From positions 124,001 to 188,000 of the forward strand of contig DASQFI010000062.1 in NCBI GenBank assembly GCA_035633215.1: a stretch of DNA of 64,000 nucleotides, written 5' to 3'. The position numbers and the translations under genes were made by a program. This document shows positions 56,686 through 64,000 of the stretch, piece by piece; positions within the stretch are counted from its first letter, which is position 1, and the number at the start of each line of letters is the position of its first letter. Under the pieces are notes generated by a model. That model worked only from the letters and a program-made list of their open reading frames with translations, searched no databases and was not told the origin of the DNA. The DNA is from DASQFI01 sp035633215. Lineage in GTDB: Bacteria; Acidobacteriota; Vicinamibacteria; Vicinamibacterales; SCN-69-37.

Positions 56686-58878
56686 CTAGAAGCGCACCAG
56701 GACTGTCACCGAGCCGTTCACGCCTGGGGCGAGGACAAACCGGGGATCCGGGCTCGCGTAGTACTCCTGGTTGAGCAGGTTCCGGACGCTCCCGCGGATC
56801 TCGAGGCGTTTCGACGGCAGCCAGCTGGTGCCGACGTCGACATTCGTGTGGCCCGGCGCGGCCACTTCGCTCGGCCCCGGCCGGTCGTCCTCAGCATAGC
56901 GAGCGACCCGGCCGAAGACCATCAGTTCGGCGGTCACCGCTTTTCGTACGACGAACGAAATCGACTCTGGTGAGATGTCGTCGAGCGGCGTGTCGTCATC
57001 GAGCGCCCGGCCGCGAGCGACCTGGCCCGCGACTTCGAGCGTGTACCCTCGCCCGAGCCCCGCCTGTGACTCGACCTCGAATCCACGGATCTGCGCCCGG
57101 CCGCGATTGCGGAAGAAGAAAAAGTCGGTCTCGGTCTGGAAACGCTCGACGAGGTTCCTGATCCGGTACTGATAGAAGTAGCCGGCGAGCCGCAGCCGGC
57201 CGCTCGCGTACCGGGCGCCCAGATCCAACTGGACGCTCGTCTCCGGTTCGAGGTCGGGATTGCCGGTGATGAACCCGCGCCCCGTCGGGCCGCGAAAGAA
57301 CCGATCCGACAGCGTGGGATCGCGAAACCCGCGCGACAGCTGCGCGGTGAACGTCACGTTCGCGAACGGGCCGGCGGTCACGGATGCGAGCCCGGCGGCC
57401 GCGCCGTTCGAGACCGATCGATCGCCGAAGAATCCGCCGCGGTTCACGTTTCGCACATGATCGCCGCGCAACCCGCCGGCGACGGACAGCTTCGGCCCGA
57501 CGGGGGCGTCGATCTGCGCGAATGCGCCCAGATCGGTGCGACGGGCCGAGTCGATCGACACCGTGTCGCTCTCCGAGACGACGTTGCCGGCAAGATCGTA
57601 GAGAACGATGATGTCGTGCGCTTCCAGACCGAACCGGCCGTTGACGTCCAGGCCGAACTCGACCCTCGCGCGGCCGATCGCCCGCTCGCCCGTCGCGCGA
57701 ACCTGAAAATCGCCGGCCGAGAAGTCCGATCGGACGATGTCGCGCGGACGCGTCGCGGTCGGGATGTGGTCCTGGTCCGTACGCTGCTCGAACGATCCCG
57801 CGTAGCCGGAAATCCGGAGCAGGTTGAGCGGACCGACGTCGCTCCGCTCGAACGACGTGTTGAATCGATGCGAGTTCTCAAAGGGATAATAGAACCTGAC
57901 GGAGTTCGAGTTGTTCCGCGGACGCTCGATGTCGCGGCCGAAGTCGCTCTGCCACGACGTCGTCAAGAGCCCCGATCCCGTGCGACGTTCGGCGCGGACC
58001 AGGAAACCGCGATCCGCCCATCCCGAATTGATCACGTCTTCATCCGGTCCGCGATAGTCCTCGACGTCCCGAACGTGCGCGGCCACCAGCAGCCCACCGG
58101 AACCAAAGCCCTTCGAGAACGTCACGTCGCCACGCCGATCCGGGATGCCTGCGCCGAACGTGCCGGAAAGATCGACTTTCGTCCCCGTGTAATCCGGTCG
58201 ACGCGTCCGCACCGAGATGATGCCGCCGAACGCGTCGGACCCGTACGCCACCGACCCTGGTCCACGCGCGACGTCGATCCCTTCGACGACGGACGGATCC
58301 AGAAAGGTGGCGCTCGGTCCGGCCCGGCGCTCGGAGGTCACCCGGCTGCCGTCGATCAGAATCAGAGTCCGGCCGCGCGCCAGGCCTCGCACCGCCGGCA
58401 CGGCGGCCTGCCCTTCCGAGACTTGATTGACCCCCGGCACGTTCTCGACCGACTGCATCAGGTTGGCCGGCGCCCGCAGGGCGATCTCGCGAGAGGACAG
58501 CAGCGTCAGCGCGGATCCGGGCGAGGTGTCGATGCTCGGCGCGACGCCAGAGACCGTCACTTCCTCGGTAATCGCCGGGTCCACCTTGAGCATGAGCACC
58601 GCCGCGGCATCCAGCTTCTCGATGTAAATCGGCTTGGCGAGCTGGCCGCCCGGCATGACGACCACGACGACGAACGGCGGCTTGGGATCCGGCTTCCAGG
58701 TGAAACGGCCATCGGCGTCGGTCCTGGCGGATCCGGCCATCCCGACGATCGTCACTTCGGCGCCGGCGATCGGGCTGCCGGTGCGGCCGTCGACGACGCG
58801 GCCCTCCATGGCCTCAGCGGCAACGGCGAAGATGCTGAGGAGGTTCAGGGCCCACACGACCAGTCTCGCCGTACTCAC
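56686..58878 (-). CDS. TonB-dependent outer-membrane receptor with carboxypeptidase-like domain
   Basis: A 730-residue outer-membrane protein: signal peptide (about 1-23), a carboxypeptidase-regulatory-like Ig fold (EGRVVDGRTGSPIAGAEVTI, about 25-100), then plug domain (ENVPGVNQVSEGQAAVPAVRG, LILIDGSRVTSERR, EGIDVARGPGSVAYGSDAFG) and a 22-strand-type barrel (about 230-730). It ends SVTVLVRF with the C-terminal Phe typical of outer-membrane beta-barrels. A TonB-box-like EEVTVSG precedes the plug. Substrate unknown: siderophore, cobalamin or sugar. No TonB/ExbBD genes adjacent; MalQ is upstream but 88 bp separate them. Confidence 0.9.
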   Translation of the reverse strand: MSTARLVVWALNLLSIFAVAAEAMEGRVVDGRTGSPIAGAEVTIVGMAGSARTDADGRFTWKPDPKPPFVVVVVMPGGQLAKPIYIEKLDAAAVLMLKVDPAITEEVTVSGVAPSIDTSPGSALTLLSSREIALRAPANLMQSVENVPGVNQVSEGQAAVPAVRGLARGRTLILIDGSRVTSERRAGPSATFLDPSVVEGIDVARGPGSVAYGSDAFGGIISVRTRRPDYTGTKVDLSGTFGAGIPDRRGDVTFSKGFGSGGLLVAAHVRDVEDYRGPDEDVINSGWADRGFLVRAERRTGSGLLTTSWQSDFGRDIERPRNNSNSVRFYYPFENSHRFNTSFERSDVGPLNLLRISGYAGSFEQRTDQDHIPTATRPRDIVRSDFSAGDFQVRATGERAIGRARVEFGLDVNGRFGLEAHDIIVLYDLAGNVVSESDTVSIDSARRTDLGAFAQIDAPVGPKLSVAGGLRGDHVRNVNRGGFFGDRSVSNGAAAGLASVTAGPFANVTFTAQLSRGFRDPTLSDRFFRGPTGRGFITGNPDLEPETSVQLDLGARYASGRLRLAGYFYQYRIRNLVERFQTETDFFFFRNRGRAQIRGFEVESQAGLGRGYTLEVAGQVARGRALDDDTPLDDISPESISFVVRKAVTAELMVFGRVARYAEDDRPGPSEVAAPGHTNVDVGTSWLPSKRLEIRGSVRNLLNQEYYASPDPRFVLAPGVNGSVTVLVRF

Positions 58879-58966
58879 GTTGCCTCCGAATCAGACGAGC
58901 GAATCTCAATACTCTATGGACGCCTCCTTCATTACTACCAGCCGTCGTACCTGACGTACCGACTGA

Positions 58967-60550
58967 TCACTTCTTCAGTGCTCTTCCCGTCCGCTCGGCC
59001 ATCGCGCGCAGGAACGCGGCGCGCTCGACCGCCTCGGGCGCGGTCGCGAGCCGATCGACCGGCCATGGCAGCCGCCAGGTCCAGTTGTCCTCGCTGATGC
59101 TCGCCGGGGTGTTGATGCGATCGCGCCATCCAAAAGCGTCCTGCACGGGCACGAAGAGCTCGGTGGACGCCGTGTGGTAGGCACATTCGAGCAGGCCGTC
59201 GCGGAGACCCTCGTTCCACGGCTGATCCGGATCGCTGCTGCCGCGCCGTTGAAATTCCTCCAGCGTGAACAACAGCCGGAGCGTCTCGACGCGCTCGTCG
59301 CGTCCGGCGCGCTCCCACCAGATCGCGAGCGGCTCGGTGTCGTGGGTGCCGGTCATCGCCGCGGACACCACCGGATAGGCCCCCGGCTCGATGAGCGGCT
59401 GTCCGTGCTGGTACCACGCGCGCTCCCAGCGGAGCACCTTGCTTCCGGGAATCCCGAGCCGGGCGAGCGAGGCGCGCACGAAGTCTGGAATCGTCCCGAG
59501 ATCCTCGGCGATGACCATCGCGCCGCTCTCGAGCGTCAGCCGGAGAATCGCCTCACCTTGACGCAGCTGATCGGATTCGTGCGCAGGCGAGAAAAACGGC
59601 GCGCCCTCGGCCGGCTTGCCGTACGTCCGGTAGAAGCCGACCACGTGATCGATGCGGAGGCCGTCGAACAGGGCGGCCATGCGGTGCACGCGCTGCCGGA
59701 GCCACGCGTAGTCCGTGGCCGCGATCGCGTCCCAGCGGTACATCGGCAGGTTCCAGTCCTGCCCGGTGTCGCTGAACGCGTCGGGCGGGGCCCCGGCCGA
59801 GATGTCGAGCGCGAATTCCTCCTGGCGCGTCCAGACGTCCACGCTGTCGGCTTCGACGGCAAACGTGAAGTCGCCGACCATCGCCACCCCCGCGTCGCGC
59901 GCGGCCGCTCGCGCCTGCTGCCATTCGGTCTCGGCCACCCATTGGAGGTACTGATGGCGCAGCACGTCGCGCGCAAACTGCCGACGCGCGTCGTCCAGCG
60001 CGCGCGAGTCGCGATCGCGCAGCGGCTCGGGCCACTGTCGCCACGACCGCGCGTTCAATTTCTCCGACAGCGTCACGTAGAGCGCGTAGTCGTCGAGCCA
60101 GGCGCGCTCGCGGGCGATGTAGGCGGAGAGCGCAGCCGCTCGGGGCGTGAGCCCGCTCCACTCGTCGGCGACGAAGCGATCGAACGCTCGCCGGAGCCCG
60201 TCGTCTTTGGCGCGCCGGACCGCGTCGTAGCTCACCGACGAGCGGGCGCGAGCGGCCTCGAGACTCGCGCGCGCATCCGCGCCGAGCGCGTCCTCGCCGC
60301 CAAGACGCGCGAAGTCCTCGAGCCGGCCGAGCCCGATGTAAGTCGGATCGATCGCCATGGCCGACATCGCCGAATACGGCGACGACTGCTGCGCCGCCAT
60401 CGCGCCGATTGGAAGCAACATGAGCCGATCGAACCCCGCGGAAGCGAGCCACGCCGCGAGCGGCACGACGTCGCCGAGCTCGCCGATCCCCCAGCTCGTG
60501 GAGGACGCGGCCGAGAAGAGCGGCAGCTGCAGACCGGCGTGTCGCCGCAT
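58967..60550 (-). CDS. malQ: 4-alpha-glucanotransferase (GH77)
   Basis: A 527-residue amylomaltase. GH77 landmarks: GIGELGDVVPLAAWL, SSPYSAMSAMAIDPTYI, the nucleophile Asp in GLRIDHVVGFYRTY, the acid/base Glu in VIAEDLGTIP, and the transition-state Asp in TGTHDTEPLAIWW. It disproportionates maltooligosaccharides in cytosolic glycogen/maltose metabolism. Its ATG overlaps the aminotransferase stop by one base (TGATG), so it is translationally coupled to that gene. No other glycogen genes are seen. Confidence 0.92.
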   Translation of the reverse strand: MRRHAGLQLPLFSAASSTSWGIGELGDVVPLAAWLASAGFDRLMLLPIGAMAAQQSSPYSAMSAMAIDPTYIGLGRLEDFARLGGEDALGADARASLEAARARSSVSYDAVRRAKDDGLRRAFDRFVADEWSGLTPRAAALSAYIARERAWLDDYALYVTLSEKLNARSWRQWPEPLRDRDSRALDDARRQFARDVLRHQYLQWVAETEWQQARAAARDAGVAMVGDFTFAVEADSVDVWTRQEEFALDISAGAPPDAFSDTGQDWNLPMYRWDAIAATDYAWLRQRVHRMAALFDGLRIDHVVGFYRTYGKPAEGAPFFSPAHESDQLRQGEAILRLTLESGAMVIAEDLGTIPDFVRASLARLGIPGSKVLRWERAWYQHGQPLIEPGAYPVVSAAMTGTHDTEPLAIWWERAGRDERVETLRLLFTLEEFQRRGSSDPDQPWNEGLRDGLLECAYHTASTELFVPVQDAFGWRDRINTPASISEDNWTWRLPWPVDRLATAPEAVERAAFLRAMAERTGRALKK

Positions 60551-61719
60551 CAGCGCGCTCCGGCCGCTATCGGCAAGAGTCGAGCGATGGCAGCGTCGAA
60601 CATCTCCGGCGCCGGCAACAGGCTCACGACGAGAAACGCCTCTTCCGCGAAGTCGAAGAAATAGCCTGGATGCACGATCACGTCGGCGTCCTCGAGCAGG
60701 CGCAGCACGAGTGCTTCTTCCGACGTCGTTCGCGGGACGCGCAGCACGGCGGACCAGCCGCCCTCCGGCTCGAGGAGGGCGAGGGACGGAAACGATCCGA
60801 CGCGATCCTGGAGCCTGCGCAGGTTGCGTGTCACTCGGGCCGCAATCGCCGCGCGCATCACTTTGCCGGCCTCGATCAGCCGTGGAGCCGCCACCTGGAC
60901 TGGCGTGGACACGGAGAGGTACGTGTCGCAGATGACTTCGAGCCGGTTGATGGCTTCGGCGATGCGATCGTCCGGACCACTGACCACGATCCAGCCGAGC
61001 TTGAGGTGCGGCAAGCCTGCCGACTTCGACAGGCCGCCGAGCGAGAACGTCAGCGCGCGCCGGTCGCCGGCGACGCGGCGGGCATCCTCGCGCGGCATCA
61101 GCGGGTAGTCGGCAAAGACCTCGTCGGCAATCAAGGCGATGCCGCGCGCAGCGCAGAGCGCGGTCAGCCAGTCGAGGTCCGCGGCGCGCATCATCGAACC
61201 GGTCGGATTGTTCGGACTGACGACCAGCACCGCGCGTGTCGTGTCGCTCAGCACCCGCTCGAGACTGGCCCGATCGATCGACCAGGCGCCGTGATGCTCG
61301 AGGCGATAGACGCCCGCCTCGACACTTTCGAGACGCGTCAGCATCTCAAATAAGGGATAGCTTGGCTGGGGCACCAGCACGCGATCCCCGGCGTCGCAGA
61401 GCAGCTTGAACAGCAGGGAGTAGGCCTCGCTCGTGCTGGACGTGAGCACGATCTGCGACGGCGCAATGAGGGTCCCCGGCGTCGCCGCCTCGGCCGCGAC
61501 CGCCGCCCTGGCCTCGGGCCACCCGAGCGGCTCCGGCGCGTACCGGTCCGCGCGGTCGTCGCAAAGTGACGAAAGCACGCCCGCGGGGTACGAAATGCCG
61601 ACCTCGGTGGGATTCGTGATCGTCAAATCGAGGAGCGTCGCGCCGGCCGCGCGACGGCGGGCGATGGCGCGGCTGACCGTATTGACCTCGAGCCGCGCGG
61701 GCAGCCGCGACGAAAACAT
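60550..61719 (-). CDS. PLP-dependent class I/II aminotransferase
   Basis: A 389-residue fold-type I aminotransferase. Features: ITNPTEVG near the N-terminus, VLTSSTSEAYSLLFKLLCDAGD, VVSPNNPTGSMM (Asn171), IADEVFADYP (Asp199) and the Schiff-base Lys in SLGGLSKSAGLPHLKLGW (Lys232). C-terminal substrate-binding Arg region is within YFFDFAEEAFLVVSLLP, where the usual Arg-(V/I)-S is replaced by VVS, hinting at a non-standard substrate. Substrate therefore unassigned. It forms a two-gene operon with malQ. It is divergent from the Tat-exported hydrolase at 61815; the 95-bp gap holds both promoters. Confidence 0.87.
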   Translation of the reverse strand: MFSSRLPARLEVNTVSRAIARRRAAGATLLDLTITNPTEVGISYPAGVLSSLCDDRADRYAPEPLGWPEARAAVAAEAATPGTLIAPSQIVLTSSTSEAYSLLFKLLCDAGDRVLVPQPSYPLFEMLTRLESVEAGVYRLEHHGAWSIDRASLERVLSDTTRAVLVVSPNNPTGSMMRAADLDWLTALCAARGIALIADEVFADYPLMPREDARRVAGDRRALTFSLGGLSKSAGLPHLKLGWIVVSGPDDRIAEAINRLEVICDTYLSVSTPVQVAAPRLIEAGKVMRAAIAARVTRNLRRLQDRVGSFPSLALLEPEGGWSAVLRVPRTTSEEALVLRLLEDADVIVHPGYFFDFAEEAFLVVSLLPAPEMFDAAIARLLPIAAGAR

Positions 61720-61814
61720 CGCACTAGACTATCTCCAGAGGAGTCATCGAATGGCGTGGTGAAAGTGGATGAGCTGCTGACGTAAGCTGAAGGCCACAGG
61801 CCCGCGAGGCTCAC

Positions 61815-62759
61815 ATGTCCTTAACCCGCCGCGACTTTCTCGCCACGTCCGTTCTTGGTACCGCCGCGGGCGCAATTGCCGGCTCGCCGATCGTCCGCGC
61901 GGGGCAGCAGACACCGCCCGCAATCACTCCGGTCTTCACGCCGATTCGCAGTGACGTCGGCTTTTTCACAGGACGCGGTGGGACGATCGGCTACCTGATC
62001 AATACAGGCGGCGTGGCGGTCGTCGACAGCCAGTACCGTGATTCCGCCAAGCTCTGTCTGGACGGCCTGAACGAGCGATCGAAGAACCGGCCCGTCGATC
62101 GGTTGATCAACACGCACCATCACGCCGACCACACGGACGGGAACGTCGTCTTCAAGGGCATCGCGAAGAAGATCGTGGCCCATGAGCGCGCAGCCAAGGA
62201 CATGCACGCGCCACCCGGTCGGCCGGTGCCGGCCACGGACCAGCTCTATCCGGACGCGACGTTCACGAACACATGGCGCGAGCAGGTCGGCAGCGAATGG
62301 ATCCGCGCGCAGTTCTACGGACCGGCGCACACGAGCGGCGACGCCGTCGTCACGTTCGAGCGAGCCAACGTCGCGCACATGGGCGATCTGATGTTCAAGG
62401 GGCGCCACCCGATCATCGATCGGGCCGCGGGCGCGTCAATCAAGAACTGGATCAACGTCCTCGAGAAAACCGTGGCGGCGCACGCGAACGACACCATGTA
62501 CATCTTCGGCCATTCGGGCGCGAATCAGCCGGTCACCGGCCCGCGCGCGGACCTCACGCGCCTGCGCGACTACTTCACGGCGCTGCTGGACTTCGTGCGC
62601 GCCGAGATGAAATCGGGCAAGACGAAGGATCAGATCCTTGCGATCCGCGAGCCGTTGAAAGGCTTCGAGGACTTCGGGCCGTTCGCGATGCAGGACGCCC
62701 GCGCGCCACTCACCGTCGCCTATGAAGAACTCGAATCTGGAAAGACTCAGTCCATCTGA
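61815..62759 (+). CDS. Tat-exported metallo-beta-lactamase-fold hydrolase
   Basis: A 314-residue protein with a twin-arginine signal (LTRRDFLATSVLGTAAG, residues 3-19) and cleavage near RAGQQ. The MBL fold has the dinuclear zinc motif HHHADH (His101, His103, Asp105, His106), the FYGPAHTSGDAVV segment for a further His, AHMGDLMFKGRH for the bridging Asp, and YIFGHSGANQ for the last His. Substrate unknown; beta-lactamase activity cannot be assumed. The C-terminal codons (ELESGKTQSI) run into GAATCTGGA repeat units of the downstream foldback. Confidence 0.88.
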   Translation: MSLTRRDFLATSVLGTAAGAIAGSPIVRAGQQTPPAITPVFTPIRSDVGFFTGRGGTIGYLINTGGVAVVDSQYRDSAKLCLDGLNERSKNRPVDRLINTHHHADHTDGNVVFKGIAKKIVAHERAAKDMHAPPGRPVPATDQLYPDATFTNTWREQVGSEWIRAQFYGPAHTSGDAVVTFERANVAHMGDLMFKGRHPIIDRAAGASIKNWINVLEKTVAAHANDTMYIFGHSGANQPVTGPRADLTRLRDYFTALLDFVRAEMKSGKTKDQILAIREPLKGFEDFGPFAMQDARAPLTVAYEELESGKTQSI

Positions 62760-62765
62760 AAGGTG

Positions 62766-62937
62766 AAATCTGGGAATCTGGAATCTGGTCTGGAAATCGT
62801 GGAATCGGGGAATCGGAAATCTATCGGGGAATCTGGAATCTAACGGGAATCGGAAACAATCGGGAATCTGGAATCTGCGCCGGGTCATCGGTTGAGACCA
62901 GATTGCAGATTGAAGATTAGAGATTCGAGATTCACAT
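62766..62937. repeat. Inverted heptamer-repeat foldback J (unit GGAATCT)
   Basis: GGGAATCTGGAATCTGG-type heptamers (62766-62880) are followed by the complementary AGATTGA/AGATTCG series (62899-62937). It fills the space between convergent stops at 62759 and 62938. The unit is identical to the foldback at 9933-10155; the right arm is more diverged. Confidence 0.75.
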
Positions 62938-63726
62938 TCACTTGTCTATCGCCCAGACACCAGCCTCCCCAGGTCCCAACCGGAAGGTCCACTGTGGACC
63001 GCTCGGCCGGCTGAGCATCGACATATCTGCCCCGTCGAGCAGGCTCGTCCAGAGTGCGGGTGCGACCGCGGGCGGCAGGTCCACAACCCCTTTGATGGAC
63101 ACGGCCGACGTGTTCGTCGAGACAAGCACCCAGGCGCGCGCAGTTTCAAGGAGGACGACGTCCACGCCCGCTGGCGTCGGCGCCTGGAGCGCCACGGACG
63201 GACCGGCCCGAACGTCATAGAACAGCCGGGCGTTGAACGTCAGATTGCGCGCGATGGCCGCCGCCGGCGCCACCCACGGCCGCGGACGGCCGCTCGCGTC
63301 GGTCAGCCCGGTGCCGGATGCCGCCTCGGGATCGAAGGCGATCGCCCGCGCCCCCCGGCCGACCGCGCGCCACACGAGCGCTGGAATCTGGCCGGGCGTG
63401 ACTCGCGAGACGACGATATCGATGCGTTCGGGCGGGGTGAGGGCCGCAGGTGGCGTCAGATGCACGGGCGCCGCGTGAATCGAGACCCCGAGTCCAATTC
63501 GCACGGCCATCTTGAGGAGGTCCCCTGCGCCTGACGGCTGGCTGGCCGGCCAGGTCACCCCGGTGAATCCCTGGGCGCGGATGGCGGCCAGGTCGTCCTC
63601 CCGCGGGGTCCCTGCGGGCGACCCGCGATACCAGACGGAGACCACCGGCTCGGCGGGCGCCCACGGCGTTGTCGGACGGCCGTCGGCCAGCAACGCCGCG
63701 ACCGCAAGAAAACATGACGACAACAT
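62938..63726 (-). CDS. Secreted protein of unknown function, glycosidase-like start
   Basis: A 262-residue protein with a short signal peptide (LSSCFLAVAALLADG). The N-terminal half resembles the start of a TIM-barrel glycosidase (VVSVWYRGSPAGTPREDDLAAIRAQGFTGVTWPAS is split by the barrel's first strand). The C-terminal half looks like a beta-sandwich (DVVLLETARAWVLVSTNTS, WTFRLGPGEAGVWAIDK). I do not recognise a family. No catalytic acid pair can be pointed to, and at 262 residues it is too short for a full barrel. It is divergent from the S9 peptidase fragment. Confidence 0.65.
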   Translation of the reverse strand: MLSSCFLAVAALLADGRPTTPWAPAEPVVSVWYRGSPAGTPREDDLAAIRAQGFTGVTWPASQPSGAGDLLKMAVRIGLGVSIHAAPVHLTPPAALTPPERIDIVVSRVTPGQIPALVWRAVGRGARAIAFDPEAASGTGLTDASGRPRPWVAPAAAIARNLTFNARLFYDVRAGPSVALQAPTPAGVDVVLLETARAWVLVSTNTSAVSIKGVVDLPPAVAPALWTSLLDGADMSMLSRPSGPQWTFRLGPGEAGVWAIDK

Positions 63727-63762
63727 GAGATTTCTCTATCATCGTGCCGACGGAGGATTCCC

Positions 63763-64000
63763 ATGCGCAAGATCTGGCTGCTTTCCGGAGTGGGGGCGAC
63801 CCTCGCTTATCTCGCGGTCGCCAATCCCGCGGCGCAGGCCCCGGCGACGACCGGGTATTTGACGCCGCCGAAAGTCATCGCCGACCTGATGGACGCCGAG
63901 CCCTTGCCCGCCGTATCGCTCTCGCCCGATCGCACGGTCATGCTGCTCGCGCACCGGCGGAGCATGCCGACGATTGCCGAGGTCGCGGCCCCGTTTCTCG
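63763..64000 (+). CDS. S9 family peptidase, N-terminal part (runs off window)
   Basis: The ATG at 63763, with ribosome binding site GGAGG 7 nt upstream, opens a frame that stays open to the window end (79 codons). A signal peptide (MRKIWLLSGVGATLAYLAVA) is followed by PPKVIADLMDAEPLPAVSLS, PDRTVMLLAHRRSMPTIAEV and APFL. The PPxVIxDLLDA...PxVSLSPD pattern is the usual N-terminus of secreted S9 prolyl-oligopeptidase-like acylaminoacyl peptidases. The catalytic domain lies outside the window. Confidence 0.7.
   Translation, partial: MRKIWLLSGVGATLAYLAVANPAAQAPATTGYLTPPKVIADLMDAEPLPAVSLSPDRTVMLLAHRRSMPTIAEVAAPFL

Overview
The window is high-GC bacterial chromosome, most likely from an Acidobacteriota member, plausibly class Vicinamibacteria (inference). 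Three family signatures point there: five MacB/FtsX-type 'acidobacterial duplicated orphan permeases' (ADOP) with four small PadR regulators, a VWFA-related protein of the acidobacterial type, and sulfatase-TPR and DUF5117-type metalloprotease proteins common in that phylum. I see no tRNA, rRNA, CRISPR array or transposase gene.

Layout. 1-5.9 kb (minus): the 5' part of a TMTC-like membrane protein, two paralogous membrane-anchored sulfatase-fold/TPR proteins and a secreted VWA protein. 6.0-14.9 kb (plus): a beta-oxidation operon resembling Bacillus fadNAE, with two alpha/beta hydrolases, a DUF1684 lipoprotein and a SirB1-type transglutaminase-fold protein. 15.1-18.2 kb: PadR plus ADOP. 18.7-20.9 kb (minus): type III glutamine synthetase. 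20.9-21.8 kb: a gene-free tract with two large foldback repeats. 21.8-25.0 kb: a ThuA-domain lipoprotein and a secreted S9 peptidase. 25.1-41.8 kb: the rest of the PadR/ADOP island, interleaved with a zinc metalloprotease, an AAA ATPase and a secreted rhodanese. 41.8-51.6 kb (plus): Nudix CoA pyrophosphatase, alpha-2-macroglobulin, penicillin-binding protein 1C and a YgjP/SprT-like metalloprotease. 51.7-61.7 kb (minus): RsbU-type phosphatase with exonuclease III, a beta-propeller protein with a GNAT acetyltransferase, a TonB-dependent receptor, and 4-alpha-glucanotransferase with an aminotransferase. 61.8-64 kb: a Tat-exported metallo-beta-lactamase-fold hydrolase, an unrecognised secreted protein, and the start of a second S9 peptidase.

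How the genes fit together. The beta-oxidation set supplies acyl-CoA dehydrogenase, fused enoyl-CoA hydratase/3-hydroxyacyl-CoA dehydrogenase and thiolase. The PadR/ADOP pairs look like separately repressed envelope modules: each PadR has its own dyad operator, two have predicted leaderless promoters, and no ABC ATPase gene is present. Alpha-2-macroglobulin plus PBP1C is the known bacterial pairing for periplasmic defence and cell-wall repair.

The most unusual content is not protein-coding. At least eleven loci carry short tandem repeats, mostly 7-9 nt and at one locus about 19 nt; at ten of them the repeats form inverted arms. Most begin within about 15 nt of a stop codon. The repeat unit differs between loci, but the foldback architecture is kept. 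A separate palindrome family (GGGCCGTTCCAACT...) is embedded in reading frames in three genes of the fatty-acid operon, as Rickettsia palindromic elements are. Two large foldbacks at 21.1-21.8 kb share a roughly 150-nt core inside arms of different sequence. GTAG...CTAC palindromes also recur, one of them inside pbpC.
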